This document shows positions 16,626 to 27,110 of a stretch of 27,500 bases of DNA, in pieces; positions within the stretch are counted from its first letter, which is position 1, and each line of letters starts with the position of its first letter. This DNA is from Adiantum capillus-veneris. Its lineage: Eukaryota > Streptophyta > Polypodiopsida > Polypodiales > Pteridaceae. The notes beneath the pieces are model-generated. The model did no database searches, had not been told where the DNA came from, and worked only from the letters and a program-made list of their open reading frames with translations. Where the stretch lies: positions 142,709,241-142,736,740 of the forward strand of contig CM043945.1 of the NCBI GenBank assembly GCA_014529385.2, written 5' to 3'. The position numbers were made by a program, and so were the translations under genes.

Positions 16626-17962
16626 CCAACTCTACTTCGCAAAGGCGGCCAAAGGATGAGGTCACAGCACTTGCATGCCACAACACTAGAGGTGTAGATG
16701 ATGAGTGGGTGCCACAAGAGTTCACCAAAGGTGCTTGGGTATACATGCAACCATCTGCTATTGGCCCTCATTGTGTGCGGAATTGTGCAAACTTGGATCT
16801 TCATTGGAAAGGAAATCTCCTTGGCTTCAAGAACCGCAAAGACAAGGGGACCGTAGCCATTGTGCAACATGTTTCCTCAATGTCAACCATGCACTTGCAA
16901 CAACCACCTCGATTTCCAACACATTGTAAGTACATGTTTTGAGAATACAAAGCTAGGTGTGAAATCACATTGTAATGTTATTATGGATTCATACTTAACA
17001 TTTGTCATGCATTTATAGTCATATTTCCATCCACGTTGGTGGAGGAGCAGCCACTACATAGTCTCTCCGGCACATTCAATGCTATACATGCAGATATTGG
17101 AGCAATAATGTTCCCACATCTTTGCCCAACCAAACTGGTTCAAAGAAGGATTTTCTTCTATTCTCACTCCTATATTGTCCCTACTTCTACAGAAGCATTT
17201 GGAACGCTTGAATCCATCAAAGTAACTTCCTTATTAAGTATGGAGTGGCCGGTCCCAGATTTGTGGTCGGTAGCATCTTTCAAGCAAAAGATGATAATGG
17301 ATGTCCAAAACCCTTTGAAATACTCTAAAGCTTCTAGGTATGTGGGCTTGAGTTGGTGTTTGCCTATTCATTGTTTTGTACACATTTTTAAAGAGTTTGG
17401 ATTTGTGGAGACTACCACAATGCTTGTATGTAAAGATGCGCATTACGAGGAATTAGGAAGGCTTTTAGAAGAGGACTGAGGTTTTGTGGAGGGCATGCAC
17501 AACGGGGACCGATACCGTTGTAAGGTTGGAGCTTCAGGTATTGGAATGCGCTATTTGAAATCCTGCACCTCCTTGTACATACGATTTCACTATGATCGTT
17601 GGATGTACAAGCTTGGAGTGTGGACTCTCTTACAGAGTGTAGACGGCGCTATTGCAAGCTTTGACATTGCAGTGAAGATGCCCAACGATGCTTTGGAGGT
17701 AGTCCAAGTGAACAAGCATTGGACTCTCAGTAATGTTCGATAACATTTGGTTATTATGGGTTTTGAGGCCCTTCAACAAGCACAATTTTGTTTACAAGGT
17801 CACAAGGTGAGAATCCTTTCACCACATTTTCAATACATCATGGTTTGTCGATCATTAGATGCTTATTGTAATGAATGTCCGCAGATTGGGAAGAGAATGG
17901 AAGACAAATTGAAGGTCGAGGAGGACTGGGGGATAGATGGAACTATGCTATCGATCTTATAA
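16622..17962 (+). pseudogene. Unrecognised spliced gene, interrupted by two in-frame stops
   Basis: Exon 1 runs from ATG 16622 (context CAACCATGAC) to 16925. A 93-bp intron (GTAAGT at 16926, TTTATAG at 17018) joins it in frame to exon 2, whose codons continue without a break to TGA at 17477-17479. The same frame then stays open for 87 codons to TAA at 17741-17743 and for 72 more to TAA at 17960-17962, about 416 codons with only two internal stops. The intact part is about 254 residues, with features such as DEWVPQEFTKGAWVY, LSMEWPVPDLWSVASFK and RYVGLSWCLPIHCFVHIFKE. The later part has YIRFHYDRWMYKLGVWTLL. No family was recognised and no signal peptide is evident. The consistent frame across the intron argues for a true gene. 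The stops suggest recent decay, though the first TGA could end a shorter real protein. Confidence 0.55.
16926..17018 (+). other. Intron of the 16.6-kb gene
   Basis: GTAAGTAC at the donor and TTTATAG at the acceptor, 93 bp, AT-rich, with stops in the frame. Removing it joins both flanking frames (phase 1). Confidence 0.65.
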
Positions 17963-18007
17963 CTTTGTAACTCTTGCAATTTTCATATTGATCCCCGCTG
18001 TAACCAA

Positions 18008-18031
18008 CATGATTTGCTTCGGCAAATCATG
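18008..18031 (+). other. 10-bp hairpin with a C(TTCG)G tetraloop
   Basis: CATGATTTGC-TTCG-GCAAATCATG, perfect, 46 bp after the last stop of the 16.6-kb gene. The UUCG loop closed by C-G is known to be exceptionally stable in RNA. It may lie in the 3' untranslated region; a function is not shown. Confidence 0.6.
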
Positions 18032-18201
18032 CCTTTGAATATAATTTTTTGCATTGGGATGAGAAATCATTTTTTGGTGAAAGTGCCTTTTTTTTATGTC
18101 TTAAAAAAAGGGTCCATTATAAAAGGGGGGCCACCTAACTCATTCACTATTTTCACTTTTGCAACTCTTGAGCTCCTCCACTCTCTATCCACACCCCAGG
18201 C

Positions 18202-18692
18202 TCTCAACTTGTGTGATTATAAAATAAGAGATTGTTGGGAGTTCTACTTATCAAGATAAAACTCATCTCTATAAATGGTGATTATTTTTTTCTCTCTCTC
18301 TCTCAATGGATAATTTACCTCATTATTGGAGAATGCAAGATGCTACGCATTGCTAGATGTGACAACTATAACACGTGGATGGGGGGGCGCTTTACACCTG
18401 TCACCCATTCAATACATGATTAATTCTAACTATGTGTTGTCTGGTTGGTTGGCAGGTGAGTCTGTCATCCCTCAGCTAAGAATGCTTGTGGCAGAAAGCA
18501 TCTCCTACAAAATCCAAATTCTTTGTGAATTTATCTTTGTAAAGCTGATTAATGCTATGTTCTTTTGTAATTTATGATAATAAAGATAATTTATTTTGTA
18601 TTGAAACTTTAATCTAAATTGTACTTAAGCATATGATTCCAATTGTAGTTAGGATTAAAACATAAAACAAACACACACACACACACACACAC
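18202..18692 (+). repeat. R1 dispersed repeat, copy 3 (5'-truncated)
   Basis: Begins at TCTCAACTTGTGTGATTATAA, inside the right part of R1, and runs to the (CA)n tail at about 18671-18692. It is closer to copy 2 than to copy 1 (for example GTGTTGTCTGGTTGGTTGGC). An extra G at about 18390 shifts the frame that is open in copies 1 and 2. Confidence 0.85.
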
Positions 18693-19456
18693 ACATATCT
18701 AGCTGACAAGTCGTTGGCTAACCCTTGGTTGACAGCTTCCCTTTTTGGTGCTTTAAGCCATAACATATTCTAATTTTGGACTCCTTTGTTATGCCTTACC
18801 AATGTTGGGGTTGTGATAGATAAAGCCTTTATTAGGCACATGATAGATGACTTTAAGAGGACATGTGTATCTCCTATGGTTCATGTACCACACACACACT
18901 TGCACTCTAGATAAAATTGGATATTTTTGTTTTCTTCTTCTCCACATCCCCACTTTGCTATCCCTTTTAGGAGTGATGCTCAAACTCACAAGAGCGTAAT
19001 CTGCAAAGTGCCGCGGTAAGTCATTTACCACTGTCGTATTGTCGACCCACCATAGGTTCTCTCTGGCATTCCTGTGCTCACCCATCTCAACAGAAACCGT
19101 CACATGTTCTCCCCCCTTGCTGCGTAATCACACACAGTGGGTTACACACGCATGCAAGTACGATTGATCCTCCTCTCACACTCTCACGGATTTGTTTTTC
19201 TAGCTCCCCTGCATCCTCAATGATTACGCATTTGCTGAATGTGTCTCTACACACACACACGCACAATAGACTTCATTTGATTGACTATGTTTTGGGATTG
19301 CTCCTTGGCGTTGGTCTGTCTGCTGATTTAGGCCCCTTTCCAGCATCTAAACTACATGCTTCACTGCCTGTCTGGGGCAAGCGGGCTCTTTTCGCCCCGC
19401 TTGTGTAGTGAACGGTTTCCAGAGGTCTGGCTTGGTACCTTCAACATGAACACCTA

Positions 19457-19503
<47 letters not shown>

Positions 19504-20856
19504 AAACTGTCACAGTGTTTTTGCAAAAGCAGGATCTTTCTATACACTGCTTAATGGTCTACATAGGATCAAAGCTGTTCTTATTTGCTTTCGCGCGCGC
19601 GCACACACACACACCCACACCAGGGTTTGTACACGAAATAGACTAGCACCGCTCTACTTTTTATGCATGCTAATGCACCTTCTAGCAGCTACATGGCTCA
19701 AAAGACTCACATCGAGGCAACACGGTTACACAGTGTAAGCACACAACTACTACTCAAATCAAGCTGGGATTTGATCGAATACACAACCTGTACTATCTGG
19801 AGATTGATGGATGGAGATGATTGTCATAAGTCTACCTTTCATACCTTAGGATCGTCGACTACGATCACACAGGTAGGTTCCCTGCACCTACTTAGTACAA
19901 TAGGCTTTTAATAGGTTTCTGAATGAGAAGTTCTTTGTTGTGCACTACTATTTTTATAAGCATTTGACTCAAAAGTTCCAGTAGGTGGTGCATTTGGTTT
20001 GATACATACTAGACATCCTACTAATGTCATCCTCCCTGGTTGTTAATGAATACTTATTGGTAGAAAGATTCTGGGGTTGTATGGATATCAATCTCATAGA
20101 AAAGTCTGCATCTATATTCAATTATGCATCAAATAGTGATCAGCTTATTCTTTTAAAAATTTGTTTCAAAAGAGGAGACACACAAAATATCTGGTTTTGG
20201 TCTCTTTGGTCTTTTTCCCATCAACTCATAATCTACGACTCGATTGGCTTGCCTAAGGGCGGGGTTTTTTTTGTCACTCATACAGCACCACACACAAACA
20301 CCCACACAATAAATGCTCCTTTATGTTGAGTTCGAGGAGTACTACATAGAGAAACTTGGCTTGTTTTGGCTCTCTCTAATGATTATCTTTGATTACCATC
20401 ATCTTGGTAACATGCATGGATGAGGTGGTCATGACTGTACACAGGGATACATAGCAACATATCAGATTACGGCTGTGGCATATCATGGTGTAGGTGGATG
20501 TACAAATAAAAACTTTTTTTAGGTATGATATTTTACATTATAGATGCAAAGAAATACATGGATACGCCTACACACAAACTTTCTTGGTTCGTAACCTCAT
20601 GTGAAGGTATCAATAGATGATTGCTGGGGCTGAATTTTTGAAAATATTGAGCAGATACGAAGGAAATGCTATCGAAATTCCTTCAAAAATAAAAAAGACA
20701 TACATAATGTAACTTCGAAATGAACATATTGTAGGGTGTTAGAGATGATGACTGTGATTGGTGGGTTTTAACATAATGAGCAATTACCAAGAAACGGAGA
20801 TAGAGAGCAGCTCCTCTCTTTTATCACATAGAGATCAATTTTAAAATGGTCCTATA

Positions 20857-20893
<37 letters not shown>

Positions 20894-20947
20894 CTACATG
20901 GGCAGAAGATAATGTCCCATTCTCTCATACTTACTGACTTGCCGCAC
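18693..20947. other. Unassigned region with (CA)n tracts
   Basis: Holds (CA)n at 19467-19496, about 19600-19612 and 20860-20890, some preceded by GCGCGCGC. Three frames have protein-like composition but no recognised family: 18789-19103 minus (starting MTVSVEMGEHRNARENLWW), 19663-19911 plus, and 20024-20329 plus (starting MSSSLVVNEYLLVERFWG). No splice or promoter signal makes any of them convincing. The first two-thirds of the 20024 frame is the least repeat-like and could be a decayed exon. Confidence 0.35.
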
Positions 20948-21019
20948 TATTTTGTATTGAAAATTCAATCTAAATTGTACTTAAGCATATGATTCCAATT
21001 GTGGTTAGGATTGAAACAT

Positions 21020-21057
<38 letters not shown>
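20948..21057 (+). repeat. R1 dispersed repeat, copy 4 (3' end only)
   Basis: About 75 bases from TATTTTGTATTGAAAATTCAA to AGGATTGAAACATAAAAC followed by (CA)n to 21057. It matches only the last part of the other three copies. Confidence 0.85.
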
Positions 21058-21061
<4 letters not shown>

Positions 21062-21108
21062 ATGTCACGGGATAAAAAAAAGCAAAGCTTAGCTAATGAG
21101 CTTTATAG

Positions 21109-21636
21109 CTACATCTCTATTATGCCGCCCATCACATGATCACACAAACAGCTATCACAGTAGAAGCAAGTATTTGGCCGCTCTGCCAAAGGCACGATAC
21201 GAGTCGCCAAGGCTACCCCATACTCCCGAGTGTGGTGAGTACAATTAAAATATCCTCGTAGCTGATAACCATAACTACGGTATAGGAAAATATTCTGAGG
21301 AGGTAGAAACTGGGCTAGCAAATATAGCCGATCTGAAAAACCAGGCTTTATGGAATGCTCGATATAATAATACTTAGGCCCTAGACCCACTGCTTCAGTA
21401 AGCATCGCCAATCGGATATTATTTTTGAAATGTTCATGACCCCAAAGTGTCACTCTGGTCACTCGATCCTGATATGTCCACCACTTTGTTTGAGAAACAG
21501 AGGTTCCTAACTGCGGGAATAGAGGCTGTTCATAACGGAGTAATGTTGCTCGACGTATAGACTCATTTCACATAAAGAGATGTGCAGTTGCTATGAAAAG
21601 AACCTGGTCATGACAGTAGGCCATAATACACCAAGG
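21109..21636 (-). pseudogene. Unrecognised coding-like segment with one in-frame TGA
   Basis: On the minus strand a frame is open from 21567 to its stop at 21109. The same frame continues upstream of a TGA (21570-21568) to at least 21636. Near the upstream side it reads LHPWCIMAYCHDQVLFIA and, after the stop, SIRRATLLRYEQPLFPQ, KWWTYQDRVTRVTLWGHEHF and FCDSCLCDH-like cysteine-rich residues at the end (NTCFYCDSCLCDHVMGG). Residue use is protein-like (Trp, Tyr, His, Cys well represented, no repeats). I do not recognise the family; it could be a decayed host exon or part of a transposon protein. Confidence 0.35.
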
Positions 21637-21639
21637 ATG

Positions 21640-22450
21640 CAAAATAGATGAAGAATGCCAAACTTTGGAAAATGATACTCTATACTTGGGGCTTTATATT
21701 TGACCAACCATATCCAAAAAACAAAAAAAAAACGTTTTTTAGGAAAGTGTGCCTAATATGGTGTTGTCTCTCACATTTTAAAAGGTTTTTTTCACATTAT
21801 TGTGCGGGTGGAAACCTTGCAGAGGGCATGGATAGCATGTATAAATACCTACTGTATACCCGAGACCTGATACAGCTTACTAGATATGGGTATAGAGACC
21901 TGGGTATGAATATGGGAATCATTGCTATTTAAATTTTACCTTGGGGTGATGTAGTCTGTCTGACCGGGCTTTACAAATAAATTGGTGAAAACCACTTACT
22001 CTGGAAATGATACTCGAGATTTGTTTGTTTAACCAACCATTTAGAATTAAAACAGGTTATTAACTCCTAAGACTTATTATGGTTTGGAGAGTTTTCCCAA
22101 AAAAATATCATATACTCACAGTATAGAAAGGTGTTTTACACTAAGGAAATGCTAAACCCTAAGGTCATGCTAGCAGATTAAAAATACCTACTGGGGTGTA
22201 TATACCCGACACCGTATTTAATTGCGTCTAGCGAATAAAACCAGGCTTTTTATGGGAATATATGCTATACCATTGTGGAGGTGACTGCCCGACTTGGCTT
22301 CACATTATTTGGTCTCGGTACAAATCCTTAAATTTCTGTAAGCGTGGCTTATGGTCCTTCTTGCATCCTCTGCACGCCACCGCTTAGGTTTTTGTGGAAA
22401 GGCCGGCGATGACAGACTTCCCCGCCATTTTTTCTTGAGCATTAGGTGCT
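21640..22450. other. Unassigned region with a faint internal repeat
   Basis: Two blocks about 340 bp apart resemble each other: GGAAA-TGATACTC...ACCAACCAT at about 21667 and 21998, and AAATACCTACTG...TATACCCGA at about 21843 and 22184. They suggest an old tandem duplication. No gene was seen. Confidence 0.35.
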
Positions 22451-22503
22451 GATATTGTGGAATCTTACCTGCTAAACCTCTGGATTCTGCCTCTGGGTCT
22501 TAG

Positions 22504-22624
22504 GCTATGGGGGATACTGGTGTACGTGCCTGGAATGACGTCCTCGATTGGGGGCTTAACCGGTCCAACTCAACTGTCGCGTCTGCTGCAGAGGAGCATC
22601 AACTATTTAAACTTGACTTCTAAG
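22504..22624 (+). other. Possible internal exon
   Basis: Bounded by an acceptor-like TCTTAG (to 22503) and a strong donor AAG/GTGAGT (22625-22630). One frame is open across the whole 121 bp (ending LNLTSK). Another begins MGDTGVRAWNDVLDWGL and stops just before the donor. Neither is recognised, and no partner exon was found. Confidence 0.25.
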
Positions 22625-22689
22625 GTGAGTTATCATACTCACATAGCTGTGTCTCTGTTATCATTTTCCTGCGTGTGTTAGTTCACATG

Positions 22690-23320
22690 GCCTATCAGAA
22701 TGGAGAAGAGCCGCTACAAAACCACATGAAGCTGAACCTAAATAAAGCTCAATATAAATGCAGGCATAAGCATTCAATCAACAGAGTTCTGCGAGTATCC
22801 TTAAGTCAGGCATGGTATTCACGCCAAAAGACCAAAATCCCACTACTTAGTTATAACCATAGAACATAAGTTGCTTGGCTAAGCACAAGAGCCCTTTAAA
22901 AACAGTCCGGTCTCCAAAGCAAGCAAGCCTAGACAGAAGTTCATAGAATAATCGACAAAATCTGGATATCCTTTACTAGTACAAAATAGAGACAGAACCT
23001 GGGTGATATTTTAACCTCAGAATTTTCTAGATCAGAGTTTTCTCATTACAGCACCATCCCCAAAATCTCCGGCCAGCAGAAAACAACCAATCCAATGAGA
23101 TTTTCCTACTCATTTAGTCATGGGTAGATAACCAAAACAACGATATGAAAACGTCGTAGGCAACTTACAGTCGGATTATAACGGAAACAACCAACTACAT
23201 TGAGTTAAGTAAAGGAGAGAAAAAAACTATTTAGACTGCTTCCAAACCGTAAGCCAACTTTTTACCACAAAAATTAAACAAGAGATCAAGTATGTGAAAG
23301 CCCATGTCCAACAGTAATAC
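22690..23320. other. Unassigned region, possible intron of the minus-strand gene start
   Basis: No coding or repeat structure was recognised. If the exon at 23321-23380 is real, this stretch would hold its first intron; acceptor-like TTGGAAGCAG and CAATGTAG occur on the minus strand in about 23195-23250. Confidence 0.3.
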
Positions 23321-23380
23321 CTGTGTTTGAGTTGGAGCAGCCAGCTCCACAACTGCCAATTTATCTTTCCCTTTAACCAT
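23321..23380 (-). CDS. Possible first coding exon, product unknown
   Basis: An ATG at 23380 opens a 20-codon exon MVKGKDKLAVVELAAPTQTQ that ends exactly at a donor CAG/GTATTA (23320 downward). About 110 bp upstream on the same strand is a TATATAAAGG box, so promoter, leader of about 80 nt, start codon and donor are in a sensible order. The peptide is too short to assign, and downstream exons were not identified. Confidence 0.3.
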
Positions 23381-23489
23381 CACTCAAAGCTTTTCCCCAA
23401 CAAGAGATAGTGCGACTACTAAGTGGTATTTGCAAACACACAACGAAATGAACAAGTGCACAACACTAAGTGAGCTCCAAGAGAGCTCA

Positions 23490-23499
23490 CCTTTATATA
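23490..23499 (-). promoter_or_regulatory. TATA box, minus strand
   Basis: TATATAAAGG on the minus strand, followed by GAGCTCTCTTGGAGCTCAC and a leader before the ATG at 23380. The 200 bp upstream (23500-23700) are more GC-rich than the surroundings, as in many plant promoters. Confidence 0.4.
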
Positions 23500-23763
23500 C
23501 AACTCGCGCAGTAGCTGGAGGAGTGGGAGAGATCCATACGGACGATCCCCGAGGTTAATGCCTTCGGTGGCGTTCTGAGTGAGCAGAGCAGAGCGTATAG
23601 GAACCCGCGCGACAGAGTGCAGGAGTGAGGGAATGAATGCACCGTGTAGAGTGGGGAGACAGAACAGAGATCGCAGGCAGGCTCGATTTGGGGGAGGGCA
23701 TTAAGTGTAATGGCCATATGCCCCCCAATATTAGGAGATAATAAGTTTTATCATGTAAGGGTA

Positions 23764-23890
23764 GTGCCCCATGCAAGAGAGTTTAATAATCTAGTTTAAA
23801 GGTAGGTAGTATTAGAGTAAGTGTACGAGTGTGTAGGAATAAATGTCAAGAGTAATGTAGGTTTTTGACTAGCTAGCGGCCTTCATAGGT

Positions 23891-23988
<98 letters not shown>

Positions 23989-24086
23989 CCCATGCTAGGG
24001 GGTTTAGGAATCTAGTTTTAAGGTAGGTAGTGTAAGAGTAGGTGTAAAGGTCCCGGTAGCGGCCATAGCTAGAGAGAGTTAGGATA

Positions 24087-24156
<70 letters not shown>

Positions 24157-24183
24157 TGTGTGGTGTGTGTGTGTGGTGTGTGT
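23764..24183 (+). repeat. Tandem duplication ending in long (GT)n arrays
   Basis: Two units, 23764-23985 and 23986-24183, each begin GCCCCATGC-AG and contain AATCTAGTTT-AAGGTAGGTAGT and TAGCGGCC before a long (GT)n array (23893-23985 and 24090-24183). The second array is broken by three GG interruptions near its end and is followed by (GA)n to 24211. Confidence 0.85.
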
Positions 24184-24224
24184 AGAGAGAGAGAGAGAGA
24201 GAGAGAGAGAATAAGCTTGAGGCC

Positions 24225-24233
24225 TATATAAAA
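24225..24233 (+). promoter_or_regulatory. TATA box after the GT/GA arrays
   Basis: TATATAAAA in GGCCTATATAAAACAG, the same GGCCTATATAAA context as the LTR promoter at 1381. It directly precedes the open frame below. Confidence 0.35.
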
Positions 24234-24242
24234 CAGTAGAAG

Positions 24243-24671
24243 ATGGACTCTCGTGACAGTCGAATGAGGGCAGCTATGCGCGTGAGCTTATGCAATGTGA
24301 TGAGCTATGGAGAAGGCCAGGTAGCATGTGCCATGGTGGCACTTATCACCACAGATCAAGCACAAGCAGGGAGTGATCAGAATGTTCAAAACCAAGCTAG
24401 CCCTTCTCATAACCATCATCAGCAGCAACACCATCATCAGCAAAATGACCATTGCAGTCTGCTGCCATTCTGGCATCATATTTGCAAGTCAACACTTCTA
24501 CAAGCCTTCAACCAATTTCACCATGGAGTTGAAACACAGCATGGCCAAAGGGGAAAGGAGAAGGGGAACAACAGAGGGCGGGTGAGGGAGGGGGAGGCCT
24601 CGCGTGAGGAGGAGGAGAAGGGCTTGCAGATCACACAGAGGCAGAGGTGGGGTGGTTGGCTTGGGCTCTAA
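24243..24671 (+). CDS. Possible His/Gln-rich open reading frame
   Basis: A 142-codon frame starting only about 10 bp after the TATA box, so a start at a later in-frame ATG (about 24276) would be more realistic. It has a His/Gln run (HNHHQQQHHHQQNDH) and a Lys/Glu/Gly-rich end. A second frame (from about 24382, MFKTKLALLITII...) has a signal-peptide-like start and ends at 24585. No family was recognised and no splice pattern was proven; the sequence could be a small real gene or chance. Confidence 0.2.
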   Translation: MDSRDSRMRAAMRVSLCNVMSYGEGQVACAMVALITTDQAQAGSDQNVQNQASPSHNHHQQQHHHQQNDHCSLLPFWHHICKSTLLQAFNQFHHGVETQHGQRGKEKGNNRGRVREGEASREEEEKGLQITQRQRWGGWLGL

Positions 24672-25106
<435 letters not shown>

Positions 25107-25198
25107 AGATGCGTATGCTATACGGGTAGGCGTGGCAAATTAAACCCTTCCAAGTCCCAAGTCCCGATTGACTCTTGAGTCTTGAGCAGTGAGCATCG

Positions 25199-25228
25199 CC
25201 CCCTGCCCCCCCCACCCCCACCCCTCCC
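25199..25228. other. C-rich run, G-quadruplex motif on the minus strand
   Basis: C5-TG-C8-A-C5-A-C4-T-C3. On the minus strand this is five G runs with 1-2 nt loops. Confidence 0.6.
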
Positions 25229-25248
25229 AAAGGTACTGCCCATATTAA

Positions 25249-25355
<107 letters not shown>

Positions 25356-25506
25356 AGTATTGTGTACTGCAACAATAAATCCATCTCTCTTCCCTTCCTC
25401 CCTCTCCCCAGAATCCCTCCGTCAAAGCCTCCTCTCGAATGAAGGAGGGCATGCCACATGTCAGGGGGGAGAGTCGGAATCCCTTCCCCCTTTATATTTA
25501 GTATAG

Positions 25507-25733
25507 ATATGTCTTCAATGTGTTGAAGAGTAGAGTGACCTATTATTAGATACACCAATTTCTGTTTTGCATAGAGACAATCTTGTAAGAGTGTGTGTGT
25601 GTGTGTGTGTGTACATGTGAGAAGGAGAGAGAATGATAAAAGACAACAAAGCTTCAATCCGTTTCCTCCTCTTTTAGCAATACCCTCTTCTTTAAAAATC
25701 AATGCCTAGGAGGGAGTTTTGTGTGTGTATGTG
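25507..25733 (-). repeat. Inverted partner of the 8.1-8.4 kb repeat
   Basis: Reverse complement of 8064-8232 joined to 8386-8428, without the 153-bp insertion. It has about 20 extra bases near 25650-25675 that are absent from the other copy, and a (GT)n tract at 25592-25611 in place of (CA)n. Confidence 0.8.
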
Positions 25734-25735
25734 TT

Positions 25736-26379
25736 TACTGTTATTTTTCCAACTGTACAGAACTATGTAATGAATTGCACCATTGAACACAACTAGTAGA
25801 CTTCAAGGCATGATACGATCATTTTTATACAATCAGAGAACATGATCATAAATTACTGAATTAATTTTTCAAGAATGAAGTACAATATGTCACTCAGGAG
25901 GAGTAGGACGTCCTTGGGTAAGTGAAAGAGAGATCAGTACCTGCCACCATCCAAACATCAAAGGTAATTAGAATAGGCTACAATGAATGGGTAGACAGGT
26001 ACCAAGTGACCTCTGCCACTTGTTATTGCTGTCACACCCCTAGAACAACCTCCTACTATTATCCTGAACTTTGATTTTTTACAGTGGTCGGTTCAAAAAC
26101 CGCTTTTGCTTTCCTAGGCAAGTATTCCCTAGTCCTATAGGGTTCTACTGTAGGTGATTTAAGCTCCAATCTGGCCATTTGCAGCTTATTATTAATTGCC
26201 TTCATGTTCTCTGGGTTACTATTCACCCTAATTCGTGCAGTCAGCCTTACTTTGTTTGGTTCGTGTATCAGACAAGCATTCATTTCATGAGCATTGGCAA
26301 TCATTGTACTCGATATTTGAAAACAAAATTGCCAGAGTTTTGTTTTTTTTTCTAAACAATTTTCAAAAAAAAACCATAA
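25736..26379. other. Unassigned region with one weak minus-strand frame
   Basis: The frame 26400-26059 (minus, 113 codons) has the reading NAHEMNACLIHEPNKVRL and is Lys/Arg-rich later. It begins in an A/T-run-rich stretch, and no family was recognised. Nothing else was seen. Confidence 0.3.
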
Positions 26380-26676
26380 CCGTATCAAGGTTTCAAACAT
26401 TCCAATTATCTTCCTGTATGTGATTCAAAACCTGCTCTCAAAAAAACTAGTCATTTTTCTTGACAAGCAACCAGTTGTCTTCCAAAAAAACCTTAATATT
26501 CATGTCTTTCCAAAAACTACCTTTATCAATACCTGCAAATGATTGGTTAAGCATAATCCAGTCTCAACTACAAAAAGCATTTCCTTATTCAGATTAAGTC
26601 TGTAACCACCAAGTTACTCCTACAATTATGTTAACTTTGAGCAAGCATGTGTTTTCAACCAGCTTGGTTCCCAACA

Positions 26677-26709
<33 letters not shown>

Positions 26710-27110
26710 TTTTTTTTAAGATTTTGTATTCTCGGACCAGCTCAGCCAACCCGCTCATTCACTATGATATGTTTCCGGATCAGAGAGTAAAATTGCGAAA
26801 GGATTCCTTAAGTCCAGCAATATATGTGATTCAGAAACCGCTCAAAAACCACATTATTATACTATTTTTTCTCGACAAGCGACCACTTCCATATTTATTA
26901 TCTTCCAAAGCCACTTTATATAAACATGCATATGATCAGGTATGCATAACCAAGTGTTATCAACAGCCAGACGACATTCATCTGCATGCATCTGTGTGAT
27001 TAAGTGGGTGTTTAAAAAATATGAAAAGCGGTCTAAGTACTCAGACATTATATTAGTTGATCAAGCATGTGTTATCTCCTCAATATTCCTGTTGCAGGTT
27101 CTCGAAGTCC
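26380..27110 (+). repeat. Old tandem duplication, period about 410-420 bp
   Basis: GTGATTCAAAACC...CTTGACAAGCAACCA...TCTTCCAAA (about 26420-26488) resembles GTGATTCAGAAACC...CTCGACAAGCGACCA...TCTTCCAAA (about 26827-26910), and GCAAGCATGTGTT (26641) resembles TCAAGCATGTGTT (27061). The copies are well diverged. A frame at 26628-26999 runs through the C tract and is not believed. Confidence 0.55.
26678..26717. repeat. C32 homopolymer followed by T8
   Basis: Thirty-two uninterrupted C (26678-26709) then eight T. The length should be treated with care, since homopolymers this long are also error-prone in sequencing. Confidence 0.8.
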
